Shown here in pieces: positions 1 to 12,127 of a stretch of DNA of 64,000 nucleotides. Both the position numbers and the translations under genes were made by a program. Each line of letters opens with the position of its first letter. Position 1 is the stretch's first letter. Source of the DNA: Lampris incognitus (taxonomy: Eukaryota > Chordata > Actinopteri > Lampriformes > Lampridae). The notes under the pieces were generated by a model that saw only the letters and a program-made list of their open reading frames with translations, was not told the DNA's origin and searched no databases. The stretch is from positions 1,997,715 through 2,061,714 of the forward strand of contig NC_079221.1 in the NCBI RefSeq assembly GCF_029633865.1, given 5' to 3'.

Positions 1-125
1 CGCTGGGTTGTGAATTTTGTTGTTTTTGTAGTTGTTGTCACCCCAGTGAATAGGTGACAACCTCCACCTCCCTTCCTCTCCTCCCTCCTCTCAACACTAG
101 TTTCTCTTTCTCTCTCTCTCTCATA

Positions 126-166
<41 letters not shown>

Positions 167-729
167 CACATGTCCACACACCTACACATGTCCACACACC
201 TACACATGTCCCCACGTGTACACATGTCCAGTGCAGGAAGCGCTAGCTTGAGTAGTATATGGCATCAGAGCTGCAGTAGCTGGCCGGCCATGCTCAGGTC
301 GGTATGCAACGTGTCTCCGTCTGCTGCGCTGTCAGATGAAGACAGCTTCAACACGGGACGCTTCACTCGTGGTAAACTTTGCTGAGAAACACACGATGCA
401 TCACACCGGTCAGATGCAGGCCTGCTGTGGGCGCCATGTTAAAAATAGACCCGCTTTAATGCAAATCATGCGTTTTGGTCGACTATACGTGTGGTCTGCA
501 GACGCAGAGGACGTCGTTATGACTTCCAAAAAAAATCACAATTAATCCCCAAGTTCATATCGCAGAGACAAACAAAACATTCACTTGCCAGTGGAGCAGC
601 GGCTGAGCGCTGGCAGGGCGGAAGCCACCCATGCACAGCCTCAGCCCGCAGGGTCACAGGCCGCTAGCCTGCAGCTGCAGGACCAACATGTGTACCATCA
701 AATGTATAGCAGATGTGTTCAGGGCCTAC
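1..729. other. igf2bp2: Partial intron 2 of igf2bp2
   Basis: Sequence 3' of the second coding exon of igf2bp2 on the minus strand. It should be intronic because the third coding exon, expected to continue after the RRM1 tail, is not found. It holds a (CA)n microsatellite at about 129-163 followed by short ACACATGTCC-type repeats to about 225. No coding exon was recognised on either strand. Confidence 0.5.
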
Positions 730-2263
730 CTTAGCTTTTTGGGGACAGAGTAGTCTACTTCTATCAGCTTCCCGTGTAACTCAACTTTACCTGTGGGGGA
801 CGAGAGTGACATGGAGACATTAGCCCGGTCATGGCAGCGGAGACAAAGCGCGCACAGCGACAAGACATCCCCACACACGGCCTGCTCGGGGACCGGCCTG
901 GAGGGAGGGAAGTCTCCCGCAACCTCACGGGGGTGGCTGGCGTTCAAACGTGCGACGCCGAAGAAGCGAGAGAGCAGCCCAACTTGAAGTCGACTACTCC
1001 GTGTGCCGCCGCCGCCGGGCGGGCGCGGCGGGCGGCGACGGGCGGCTAAAGTCCGTATGGACTCCCCCCCAGCGTCACTATGCTACACTTTGTGAGTCAC
1101 ATTACAGCAAATCGGCGCCAAAAGGCTGCTCGGCGTATGGCGGAGGGGAGCGGAGGGGAGCGGAGGGGCAGCCATGCTTCCCGCTCCCACCACGGCCCGG
1201 GAGCCGCGCCGACGCGAGAGGAGCCCGGCTCCCGGCCACAACGGCCGGTGGGCTTCACTTTCGGGCTCCCTGGTGTCGGCGGAGCCGCCACGGCCCGACG
1301 GAGGCGGCGGCGGCCCGGCGGCGGCGGCGGCGCGGCGGCGGGTGTCGGGGTTTCGTCAGCGCTCCGTGCGAGTGGCCTGGCGCAGCGCGGGTCGAGTCTC
1401 ACCTCGTCCCCCCAGCTACCTGTTTATTAGCTCTTTCCTCCGGACCCCCGGCACCCACCTCCAAGACACCTCGTAAAAACATAGCCCGGCAGCACCGGAA
1501 CACGGCCCCGACAAGTTTGTTCCGCTCACTTCGCTGCGTTCTGTTCAATAAAATCCGGATGAAAAATAAGTGAAAAATAATGATGCCTACCGAGCGGCGG
1601 CGGCGGCGGCGGCGGAGCATCCCATACATTCCGCGGCGGCGGGCGGGCGGGCGGCTCTGCGCGGACCCGCAGCATCGGAATCTCTCACTAATGACACCAC
1701 CGCGACCCGTCCGCTCTGCCCGCCCGCCACGACACCCCTGCCCGGCTCCTATACACCTCATTTAGCCCGCTTTGTCGGCACCGGCACCGGCACCGGGACC
1801 GAGCTGAGCGTCAATCTCAAACTCTGGCACCGCCGGGCTCGCGGACCCAAACGCCGCGTCGCGAGCGAAATATCAACTGGTGTATGAAGTAAAAAAAAAA
1901 GCATCGATTTAATATTTCAGGTTTTCTCCCCCCCCCGTCCCCCCCCCCCGTCCCCCCGCCGGTGAGCGTTAGCGTGACCTGTCCGGCTCCGGAGTCGGTG
2001 TAGTGAATGTCTTGTCACTGCAGCAGCATCCACACAGACGGTCCCGCCGAGCCGCCGAGCCGCCGAGCGGGCGTCCGGAGCTACTCACCGGAGAGACTCT
2101 CAATAGCCTTTATGGCCCAGTTCTGGTCGGGGAAGTCTACAAAAGCATAGCCGGATTTCAGCAGGACCTGGTCGGCCACTGGCAGCTTCCTCTCGCCAAA
2201 GAGCTGCTTCAAGTCCTCGACGGTGACCGAAGGACTCAGGTTCCCAACATATAGTTTGTTCAT
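730..2263 (-). CDS. igf2bp2: IGF2 mRNA-binding protein 2, coding exons 1-2 (partial gene)
   Basis: Two coding exons join in phase: exon 1 at 2263-2089 and exon 2 at 790-730 (61 nt). Exon 1 starts with ATG at 2263 and encodes the first 58 residues, beginning [20 protein letters not shown]. It carries the RNP2-like LYVGNL and RNP1-like GYAFVDF motifs of RRM1, and ends at a CCG|GTGAGT donor. Exon 2 follows a CCCCCACAG acceptor and encodes [20 protein letters not shown]. The family has two RRMs and four KH domains, binds mRNAs (in mammals IGF2 and many others), and controls their stability and translation in the cytoplasm. From memory the residues fit IGF2BP2 better than IGF2BP1 or 3, which start MNKLYIGNLSE. 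The neighbour tra2b supports the call, since the human genes are also adjacent. The remaining RRM2 and KH exons lie beyond the left edge. Confidence 0.9.
950..1760. promoter_or_regulatory. CpG-rich stretch in igf2bp2 intron 1
   Basis: A GC-rich and CpG-rich block with GGCGG/CGGCGG runs lies in intron 1, just 3' of the first coding exon. Such islands commonly overlap vertebrate promoters. The long overlapping ORFs here are an effect of low stop-codon density and show no recognisable protein. An internal or downstream promoter element is inference only. Confidence 0.4.
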
Positions 2264-2305
2264 GGTCTACAGCAAAACCTCGGTGCTGGTCTAGCAAACC
2301 TCTGG

Positions 2306-2341
<36 letters not shown>

Positions 2342-2500
2342 CGGTGTTCAGAGAAGTAGAAAATAATAACGCTCCTCAAGCAAAAAATAAAAAATAAAAT
2401 AAAATAAAATAAAAAAACGAAATAGGGGAAAAGAAATCTGCTGGAAACAACAATCACCCCCCAGATGCAGGCTAGGCGACCCCCATGCAGCAGCAACTCT
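2264..2500 (-). promoter_or_regulatory. Likely 5' leader and upstream sequence of igf2bp2
   Basis: Sequence directly upstream of the igf2bp2 start codon. It contains a (GGCA)n run at about 2303-2341 and an (AAAAT)n run at about 2388-2415. The transcription start is not determined. No TATA box was recognised at a fixed position. Confidence 0.35.
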
Positions 2501-4452
2501 GCCCCTGGTCAAACTCTTTTAAACTGGGGCTGAAAAAAAAGTGTCGTACGACGCTGCTCCTGAGCCAGCAGGCGCCGCCTCTAAATAAAATCTCCCCTGA
2601 AAATATCAGAAAACCCAGCAGAAACCCGGCAGAAAAGCCACCCCGAAGAACAAATGTCTTTGGAGGTGCATGTGGGCCCGAGCTCTCGCGCTCTCGGTGC
2701 GGACAGAAAGTGGATCGGGGGGTTTGAAAGTGGCATGATGATCATTGGGTAAATTCGGCAAGGGCTGGGCCAGAGGAGGCAGAGGGGTTATTTCATCAAA
2801 TCATAAGGGCCGTGCCTTGTGGGGCTCCGGGCTGCGGAATCAAAAGGCTACTGTCTGCTGCAAACACCGAGTCCCGTGCCGTCGTTGTCACTGTACTACT
2901 ATGGATGTGGCTCTGCCCCCCCCTCCACCCCCCACCACCCCCCACGGTCCGGTCTGCCTCGCTGATTCTGGACGGAACCCTGATATAACACATGGCATGT
3001 TGGGAAGACATGGCTGGTGGCGGCTCCAGGATGACCACAGTCTCACTTCTGTGTTGGTTAATTGGCCCGACTGCGACGTTTCGTTTGGTGCCAGGCGGAG
3101 GAGGGGGGGGCGGAGGAGGAGGGGGGGTGACATTTGCCCCCTCGGCTGATCTCGGAAGTCGTCCACACAGATTAAAGGGGTGTTCGCCTTGCAGGAGGGG
3201 GAGCACCCGCACGCCGTGTCACCCATTTTGGCTTTGGACGTGTTCGTGGCACCGCAGGATGTTTCTCCTCCTCTGGGGGGGTCGGGAACGACCCGTGTCT
3301 TTCCTCCAAATCACGTGACCTCCATTGTAAGGAGAAACAAAACTAATTGAGCCTCCGGGTCCGGGCGACTGGGGGCAGACGGCTTCTGCGTGCAGCTGCA
3401 CGGCGAGGGGGGGTGGGGGTGGTGGGGGGGTATAGTGATCGTCCATGATATGTGCTCTTCTAGTCGGAGGGTGGGGGTGGGGGTGGGGGTGTAGTGATCA
3501 TACATGATATGTGCTCTCCTACTCCGCCTGGAAGCTAGTTGAGGGGAGGAGCCTTTCTGTGAGCAGCTTCCACACGCGACTCCCCTGCGCCCTGGTACGT
3601 TACTGCCACCCTGCTGCTGCTGAGAGCGGACTGCCCGCGGACTCCCGTCCCGGCTCCGGCTGCTTTACGTCACACGAGGGTCCGGCGCAGCCCGGTTTCC
3701 CAAACAGCCTCCCTTACCCTTCTGCTGACGGGCCACACGCACGAGTGGCCCGTCAGAACCCGCTCCGCTACGGCCCCGGTCCGGTCCGGTCGTGCCAGAC
3801 TCGGCAGGTCCACATCATCTACACGTTTGGGTTAATGTGGCTCCTCACAAATGAAGGGAACAGTTGCGGCCCACACGCCCCCCGTCATCTGTTGACTCCT
3901 TCACATCCAGCCTGGACCACTGTTTTAGTCCTTTACGTGACGTCATACCGGAGTAGCCCGCTATCTGGGGGTTTAGTACTGAAATAGTTGTTTCACAAAG
4001 CTTTTTTTTTGGTCTTTTTTCTTCTGCAAGTTAATGCAACACAACACAGCGCCACCCTCCAGATGTGCTGCCATACACTATTTGATTTTTCATACCCGCT
4101 GACAGCAGGAAGTCTGGCACGTTTGGAAAGGAGGCCATGTTGAGGTCCACAGACATGAACCCCTGGCCAACCAACAGTCGTCATGCAGCGACAAAACAAA
4201 ACAACAACACAAAAAACAAATTTGAATAAAACACACATAGGTCATAGCATTGTTGCACATAACGAGATTGGAAAACGAGACAAACAGGCTTCTGCAGACG
4301 CCAAGTCGTCACAGCTGCGCGTGTGTGTGGGGGGGGGGACGAGGGCCACTGCACCTTTAACTCTGCCCCAGATGTGCTGTTTCAAACACGGACTGAGCAC
4401 GCGAGGGGCAGAAATAGCAGATATCTGACATAATGCAACTTCATTGATTGAC

Positions 4453-4488
<36 letters not shown>

Positions 4489-4937
4489 AATGTTCTCTGG
4501 ATGTCTTCGTTTGGCTCGGTATTCAATATCCACGGTTTAACAGGATGTGAGCGCTTTGATTCTGAACCGTTAACAGTCCACATCTGTGTTTTTATCTTTA
4601 CATCCCGTCTTTACAAACTCGTTCTCCCGTCACAATTTATAACGTTGCACTAAACTCTAGGTCTGTCAAACGTGGTCATTGGTGACCAGCAGGGGGCGAT
4701 GTTGTCCAGTACACCGCAAGACTCGGCGTGCAGCGGCTTGAAGTGTTCAGTGGTATTTAACAATTAACCATGAGATCCTTTCATCTTCGGGCTTTTATTA
4801 ATATCAGTAAATATGCATAAAGCGGTGTCGTGCTCGTGTAGCCCCCCTGAGGCGAGCCTCTGTGAGCGGCCAGAGTTGGAGACATGGCTTCGTGTCCACG
4901 GTGACGATGATGATGGTGTCCACTGGAATATGCAAAC
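2501..4937. other. Intergenic region upstream of igf2bp2
   Basis: No gene was recognised. Contents: G-rich microsatellite-like runs at about 3096-3127 (GGCGGAGGAGG) and 3405-3490 (GGTGGGGGT, partly duplicated around GTGATC-ATGATATGTGCTC), and a (GATT)n tetranucleotide at about 4443-4488. ORFs here have no recognisable domains and follow base composition. Confidence 0.4.
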
Positions 4938-6850
4938 CCGTCATGTGGATCCACGAGAAGATCTACTGATGATGTGGACATTTATCTGTCATGTAGATCC
5001 ACGAGAAGATCTACTGATGATGTAGACACTTATCTGTCACGTAGACCCATGAGAAGATCTACTGATGATGTGGACACTTATCCGTCATGTGGATCTATGA
5101 GAAGATCTACTGATGATGTAGACATTTACCCGTCATGTAGATCCACGAGAAGATCTACTGATGATGTGGACATTTATTTCATGTAGATCCATGAGAAGAT
5201 CTACTGATGATGTGGACATTTATTTCATGTAGATCCATGAGAAGATCTACTGATGATGTAGACACTTATCCGTCATGTGGATCCATGAGAAGATCTACCG
5301 ATGATGTGGACATTTATCCGTCATGTGGATCCACGAGAAGATCTACCGATGATGTGGACATTTATCCGTCATGTGGATCCATGAGAAGATCTACCGATGA
5401 TGTGGACATTTACCCGTCATGTAGATCCACGAGAAGATCTACCGATGATGTAGACACTTATCCATCATGTGGATCCATGAGAAGATCTACTGATGATGTA
5501 GACACGTATCTGTCATGTGGATCCACGAGAAGATCTACTGATGATGTAGACACTTATCTGTCACGTAGACCCATGAGAAGATCTACTGATGATGTAGACA
5601 CTTATCCGTCATGTGGATCCATGAGAAGATCTACTGATGATGTGGACATTTACCCGTCATGTAGATCCATGAGAAGATCTACTGATGATGTGGACATTTA
5701 CCCGTCATGTGGATCCATGAGAAGATCTACTGATGATGTAGACACTTATCCGTCATGTAGATCCATGAGAAGATCTACTGATGATGTGGACATTTACCCG
5801 TCATGTAGATCCATGAGAAGATCTACTGATGATGTGGACATTTACCCGTCATGTGGATCCATGAGAAGATCTACTGATGATGTAGACACTTATCCGTCAT
5901 GTAGATCCACGAGAAGATCTACCGATGATGTGGACATTTACCCGTCATGTAGATCCACGAGAAGATCTACCGATGATGTGGACATTTACCCGTCATGTAG
6001 ATCCACGAGAAGATCTACTGATGATGTAGACACTTATCCGTCATGTGGATCCATGAGAAGATCTACTGATGATGTAGACACTTATCTGTCATGTGGATCC
6101 ATGAGAAAAACTGCTGATGATGTGGACATTTACCCGTCATGTAGATCCATGAGAAGATCTACTGATGATGTAGACAATGACCCATCATGTAGATCCATGA
6201 GAAGATCTACTGATGATGTAGACATTTACCCGTCATGTGGATCCATGAGAAGATCTACTGATGATGTAGACACTTATCTGTCATGTGGATCCATGAGAAG
6301 ATCTACTGATGTGGACATTTACCCGTCATGTGGATCCATGAGAAGATCTACTGATGATATGGACATTTATCAGTCATGTGGATCCATGAGAAGATCTACT
6401 GATGATGTGGACATTTACCCGTCATGTAGATCCACGAGAAGATCTACCGATGATGTGGACACTTATCTGTCATGTGGATCCATGAGAAGATCTACCGATG
6501 ATGTGGACATTTATCTGTCATGTGGATCCATGAGAAGATCTACTGATGATGTGGACATTTACCCGTCATGTGGATCCATGAGAAGATCTACTGATGATGT
6601 GGACATTTACCCGTCATGTGGATCCATGAGAAGATCTACTGATGATGTGGACATTTACCCGTCATGTAGATCCACGAGAAGATCTACCGATGATGTGGAC
6701 ACTTATCTGTCATGTGGATCCATGAGAAGATCTACCGATGATGTGGACATTTATCCGTCATGTGGATCCATGAGAAGATCTACTGATGATGTGGACACTT
6801 ATCTGTCATGTGGATCCATGAGAAGATCTACTGATGATGTGGACATTTAT
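4938..6850. repeat. 48-bp VNTR, about 40 copies
   Basis: A tandem array of a 48-bp unit. Nearly every unit carries AGATCT (BglII) and many carry GGATCC (BamHI). Translated on the plus strand, one frame stays open from 5207 to 6892 and repeats SCGSMRRSTDDVDIYP with variants (R/G, M/T, I/T, P/L). Most length changes are whole codons; one unit near 6304 lacks three bases. Two-base shortfalls near 5176 and 5221 shift the frame, and no splice or promoter context or homologous protein was recognised. It is best read as a satellite between the igf2bp2 promoter and the tra2b 3' end, with coding use unproven. Confidence 0.9.
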
Positions 6851-7718
6851 CGTGGGGGAAGTAACACATTACAGTCGCATAGGACATATTAAAACGACTG
6901 AGTCATTTGAGAAGCACCACATAAAACCAGTTCTCTCTATATTAAGTTAAAATGATCAGTGTTTATTTATTGTTTTAAACTGTAGCTCATCTTCTGCATT
7001 GCATTTGTTGCTTTTCATGTTTTAAACGGAGTTTAACAAACTGGTGGCACAGGAGTGAGCTTTTAACTCAAATGTTGCAAAATTCGGTAAAAACATCTAA
7101 TGGAGGGGTAACCATGTAACATCTGACAGACTGCCAAGGGAACTGTAAATGTACGCAACATGCCAGGATAACATGCCGGGATAAATATATATGCGCTCAT
7201 TTTAGCAACAGCAGTCCTCAGAGATAAAAGTACATTTTAATCATATTCAGACTCACAAATATCCTCAAAAACAAAATTGTCATATGAACAACACATGCCT
7301 AAAGCCAATTCAGATTGGGGAAGTACAGGGATCTTGTCTAATATATATATATATATATTAAAAAAAAACTGAACTAAGAAATTACTTGGATTAATGTAAA
7401 AACAACATGACAAGGACACAAGTCATTATGTGGAAAAACATGTTCCTTTAATAACTAAACAAGATGGAGAAAAGGGAACCATTCTCACTCGAACAAAGTT
7501 TGCATAAAAAAACAAGTATGGTTTGTGTGTTCCATATACGTATAATTAAAGTTGAAATCATGTCCACCGACACAGCTTTACAGTTCACTTTGGAAAATGA
7601 TTACACAAAAAGTAACATCACCTAAAAAAGATCAATCAAAAACAACCACATATCCTAATTTTCAGAACGATTTAACCATGTACATGGGTGGATGGGGGCG
7701 GAAACTTGACATTGGTGT
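6851..7718 (-). other. tra2b 3' untranslated region and downstream sequence
   Basis: AT-rich sequence following the tra2b stop on the minus strand. A minus-strand ATTAAA hexamer lies at 7241-7236, about 480 nt after the stop, and is a candidate poly(A) signal. A further AATAAA-type hexamer is present near 6963. A short (AT)n run lies near 7338-7358. No other gene was seen. Confidence 0.45.
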
Positions 7719-9554
7719 TCAGTAACGACCTGCAGAACAAAACGCATAGTTACTCGGGGAAACTTAGCAATACAGCCAGTTGAGATTCAAAAGAACTGTT
7801 TAAAATATTTACACTCAAATTCATACTTACGGGGAGAATAAGAACGGGATCGGGAGCGGGATCTGTAAGCCCCCCCTCTGTAGTATGGTGAAGGGGATCG
7901 TCTTCTGAAACAAAGGAGAATGTAAAGTTTATACGGTTACATCAGTCCAACTGAGGTAATGTCGGTCTAATTAGCATGAGCAGGGGTTCAAACTAAAAAG
8001 AGCAGAGTAGCCATGTCACCCACACTAATCCCTCAGTTTATCAGACAGAGTGACACTGACCTGTATGATCTGTTGTAGTAGTCCCTGTCATCGTAGCGAT
8101 CATAGCCACCTCTGTCATACCCACGATCATAACCACGGTCATAGTCTCGAGAATAGCGGCGTGGACCACTTGGACCACCTCCACCACTAGATTGGAACAA
8201 TGATGATGCAAGATTAGACCCACGGTTTAAGGTTCTTTCATTCAAAAAGTTTTAGGAGGTTTTAACAAGTGAGAAAATTCTGTTTATCAAAAAAATAAAA
8301 TCCCAGGTCACCATCCACATTTGATGATGGCATTCTTTGTGTAATTTTCAACTTTTCAGGATGATCCTGCTTTTTAATTACCAATTTTGGGGGCTCACCA
8401 AGTAATTTGAACTAAATAATAATGCTAGCCATATGCCAGATCCTCTAAGCAAACAGTATTTTGGATAGATTCCAGAGAGCGGAAAATAGTATCTTCTTAA
8501 AAAAAAAAATGTCATTGTAGTTATTTTGTCACTTTACACACACATTTTCAGAGGACTTACTACGTGGGCCTGCCCATGTAGATTCCAGGGGTCGGGGTAT
8601 GAGGCCTTTTTGTGATGGAGAAGTCCACCCTGATTCTGCGACCATCCAGCTCCATGCCATTGGCTCGCTCTTTGGCCTGACAATGAACATATATACCCAT
8701 TACCTTTGCAAACTGGAAAATTGGAACTCCATGTTTCATATTTGTGGAACATGAGCCAAATTACAAGTCTTGTACCTCTTTGGCATCTTCTCTGGTCTCA
8801 AAGTAGACAAAAGCAAAGCCTCGGGAACGCCTGGATTGCTGGTCATACACTATGCACACATCTGAAAGGGGGCCATACTTGGAAAAGACTTCTCTTAGAT
8901 CCCTCTCTGTGGTGTACAAGCTAAGGCCAAAAACTCCCAAGCAACAGTTTGGGTCTGGATTTGCCTGCAATTTAGAACATGACAGGTGATCTATTTTTCC
9001 CACTGATTAAAAAGAAAAAGAAAAAAAAAGACAACATACTTTCAACTGCCAACAACAAAATGCTTGCTTTGTTTTCACCATTAACATTCTGGAGACCATA
9101 AACTTTTGCCAAGCTGTGTGTCTTGGGTCTCATCTTTCAACAACTATTCAATAATTGGCAATAAGAATTTCTAAAATGAAAACTAAATGACTTTAAACAA
9201 ATTAGCTTCTCATCTTTAAGTTCAATCACCAAGTCACAGCACCCAAAAATCTGTTTCTTTACTGACTAGGACAAAGTACATACACGGTTGCCAATGTGCC
9301 TACGGCGGTTGGACATGGGTGAGCGGCTATGGCTGCGTCGCCGACGGTCTCCACTATAGGACCGGCTGCGAGAGCGCCGACGGTTGGACCTAGAGCGGGA
9401 ACGAGAGCGACTGTAGTGCCTGCGGGAACCGCGGTGTGAATGGGACCTGCACGGAAGAAATCAGTATTAGTGCTCTTTACCCTTCTCTGCAAGTTTGGCC
9501 TTGTATCTAGTCTCATTTGGAATGGAACATATTTTGCCAAAAGTAGCTTGGCGT

Positions 9555-9597
<43 letters not shown>

Positions 9598-11580
9598 AAT
9601 GGCAATAACTGACTTTCAAACCAAATAAATCTTTGAGGATCATTAGAGCATAAGCATGTTGGTTAACAAGACCATTGTTCTGAGTGTAACTGAATGATTT
9701 ACATTCATCTCCCAACTTTGATTTATGCACCTTGACAATGCTACAAGAATCCAAACGTCTTCTACCCCGCTAGTTAGCTCTTACTCACCCAGACTTGGAC
9801 CTGGAGCGAGACCGGGATTTGGAGCGGGAGTGTCTCGAGCCCTCTTTGGAGTGGGCAGCTGAATGGGCTGGAGAGCGACTGGCTGACTTCCCCGAACCCC
9901 GTGGACTCATGCTCCTTGATGCAGAGCGTGACTCCTGAGTGAACCACACACACACCAACACACTTCTTGTCAGTCAGTGAACAATGAGACAAGGTGCAAT
10001 TTGCCAATTAACTACAAATTTAAGAGTTAAGAGTTAGGCCTGTGAGGATTGGCGAACAGGAGGATAATTTAGAATTGCTGAGTTAGGAAAGAATATTGCT
10101 ATTTTGACTAACCATGAATGGCATGACAGAAATGTAATCAAATAAGCCTAAACACAATAGTATATGATTATAAACTTGTCAGTTTCAATTATTTATGTTT
10201 AGATTTACAATGTACTCTGGAAAAAAAACATGCACGCATTTGACAAACAGACTAGAAATTACTTAGCGCAGTGACCTCATCCCCGATTACTTCCTTAACT
10301 TCATAACTTCAAAAAAATCTTCTTTCTTCAAATGTCTTAATTCTTCTTACTTCCCCCATCTCACACATTGCCCACACTTCTTCCCTCCTCATGTTATAGC
10401 ATGCATTCACAAATTCAGCTTCACACATCTGAGCTTGATATTATTCAAAATAAACTTGACAAGAGACTTCTTCCGCATTTTTCTTCTTCCAACATTAACC
10501 TTAATGGAAAAGAAAGGATGAAGAATATATGACTACAATTATAACTGCACCCTCATTCAATTTTTAATGTTACTGTAATCTCATTACATGCATGGGAACA
10601 TTTCAGATCACATAATTCAGAAAATAAGGATAAAATGCTAATGTGAGTAAACTTTATTTACAAATGCAGGAAAAATCAAACAGAACTTACATTTTTTTCC
10701 AATTCATTTTGGTTAAAAAGCAATTGAAAGTATGTCATTAGATTTGAAGCTGAAGGCCTCCATTAGTCTTGACTGACACAAGCGGCTGTTACCTGAGGAA
10801 TTCGTCTGGCTTCCAATCGTAAGAAAATAACACTTCACTCTAAAATATAACATTGCATTTAAAGACAGCTAAAATAAAAATCTACATCTCAACGCATGAT
10901 AGGATTCTGCAAGCTAATAAGCAAATCTTTAAGGACTTAGGAGGTGCCTTGTGACAACTGTCTGCATCGGGCCTCGTCTCTCCGCTCCGAGTAAAGGACG
11001 ATCACAGCGGCTCGCTTGCTAGTTCACCTCACGCTAACATTAGCTAACGTCATTGAGTTGTGCCATCAATAACTCAATGTCTGCAGCCCCTTACTTTATC
11101 ATGTACATCTGCAACAGGCACCATCAACAGATTAGTTTCTACTTTATAAGTTGGGTAATAAAAGCACTCAGATAAAAATGTAAATTAGCGAAGCGGTTCG
11201 TTCATTTTAATGAATAGACGGACGCTTTGGCCTTAGCTATGACGGTAACAAGCTAGCGGGCATTGCAACCAACGCTAGCTAGTTAAACGTGCAATCCCTG
11301 GCACTGGTGCCGGGCAACAGACAGCTTAACTGGTTTCTTTACTACGACTCGACATACTTAAACTGGCCGAGGCTAAATCTAACGTGAGCTAACTGGCGGT
11401 TCCAGCCTGAGCTGCTAGCTAGCCGGCTAACAAAAAGCTAAACCCAGCGGACGGAGCGTGGGAGCGCGCCTGGCTTAATTCAAACGGACAAAGAAAACTC
11501 GGCTGGACTGTGAAACCATAAGACGCCTCTGCTGAGTTCATACGTACCCGCTCGCCGTAACCTTTTTCGTTATCGCTCAT
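7719..11580 (-). CDS. tra2b: Transformer-2 protein homolog beta (splicing factor), complete
   Basis: Eight coding exons: 11580-11548, 9934-9789, 9446-9284, 8964-8776, 8676-8561, 8186-8061, 7904-7831 and 7729-7719. All junctions are GT-AG and all phases agree, giving about 285 residues (human is 288). The protein begins [11 protein letters not shown], then has an Arg/Ser-rich RS1 domain (about residues 12-115), then one RRM with LGVFGL (RNP2) and SRGFAFVYF (RNP1), a linker ending in GIYMGRPTY, and a Gly/Tyr/Arg-rich RS2 tail ending SPRRY. TRA2B binds GAA-rich exonic enhancers in the nucleus and promotes exon inclusion, working with SR proteins. The start was chosen because [11 protein letters not shown] matches the family N-terminus. 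Intron 1 (9935-11547) holds a candidate autoregulatory exon. The gene shares strand and neighbourhood with igf2bp2, as in human. Confidence 0.96.
10263..10499 (-). promoter_or_regulatory. tra2b: Candidate tra2b poison exon (autoregulatory cassette)
   Basis: Within intron 1, a pyrimidine tract ending TTTTCCATTAAG on the minus strand gives an acceptor at 10501-10500. The exon candidate from 10499 is dense in GAA/AAGAA motifs (GGAAGAAGAAAAATGCGG, GCGGAAGAAG, GAAGAAAGAAGA), the known TRA2 binding sites. Joined to exon 1 it reads about 30 codons and then hits TGA. Possible donors are near 10291, 10276 or 10263, so the 3' edge is uncertain. Mammalian TRA2B has an ultraconserved, GAA-rich exon 2 at this place in the gene. 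TRA2B protein activates it, which lowers its own output. The match is by position and composition, not by alignment. Confidence 0.6.
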
Positions 11581-11643
11581 GTCGTGTGACAATTAAATAA
11601 AGAAAACCGCTAACTTATATACGTTAGATAACCCGCTAACCAG

Positions 11644-11877
11644 CTAAGGCCCGACGACGTCCCGACAACGCGCAGCACGCGCCTGCACTAGAGCTTCCAC
11701 CGCTTCGTCTTCTTCACTTTCTTTTTTGTCGTCGTTTTCTTCTTCGTTGTCGTCGTTTGCTGCTTCTTCGTTTTCTTCTTCTTCCGCTTCTTGCTCTTCT
11801 TCTTGTATCATGGTGCCTGGCATCAACCTTATCGGCGCATTACTGCCATCTTCTGCTCCGGAATGTGGATCAGACAA
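11644..11877 (-). promoter_or_regulatory. GAA/GAC-rich tract upstream of tra2b
   Basis: From 64 to about 300 bases upstream of the tra2b start codon, the minus strand is a long purine-rich run of GAAGAAG and GACGACG motifs (about 11700-11810). It happens to be open in one frame, giving a Glu/Asp-rich 77-residue reading with no recognisable family. More likely it is leader or promoter DNA, or the remnant of a repeat. Being GAA-rich it could bind TRA2 protein if transcribed, but that is speculation. Confidence 0.35.
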
Positions 11878-12127
11878 TACGTTGAAATCCCTTCAAACAC
11901 ACGCTAGGGTGACCATACGTCCCGTTTCTCAGCCACTTCCAGGTGTCCCGACTTATTCTCACAAAGGGCCCTAAACGTCCCGTATTGACGTGCCCGGTGA
12001 TTGGCATGGTTATTCTGTATGTGTGTTAGCAGCGTATACGCCCATTTCACGCCGCGGCCATCTTGGATTTTTAAAAACCAAGTGGTGGGGACTTGGCCAC
12101 GCCCCCTTCTTACTCAATCGGAAATCA

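Noticed and set aside
950-1573. 207-codon ORF in GC-rich sequence
   Set aside because: It lies in igf2bp2 intron 1 in a CpG-rich block with few stops. Overlapping frames are open on both strands and none has a recognisable family.
5207-6892. 561-codon ORF as a repeat-protein gene
   Set aside because: The frame follows from a 48-bp unit, two units shift the frame, and there is no splice, promoter or homology support. It was kept as a VNTR with a finding.
11644-11877. Acidic 77-codon ORF upstream of tra2b as a separate small protein
   Set aside because: Low-complexity Glu/Asp composition from GAA/GAC repeats, with no homology. Treated as a possible regulatory tract.
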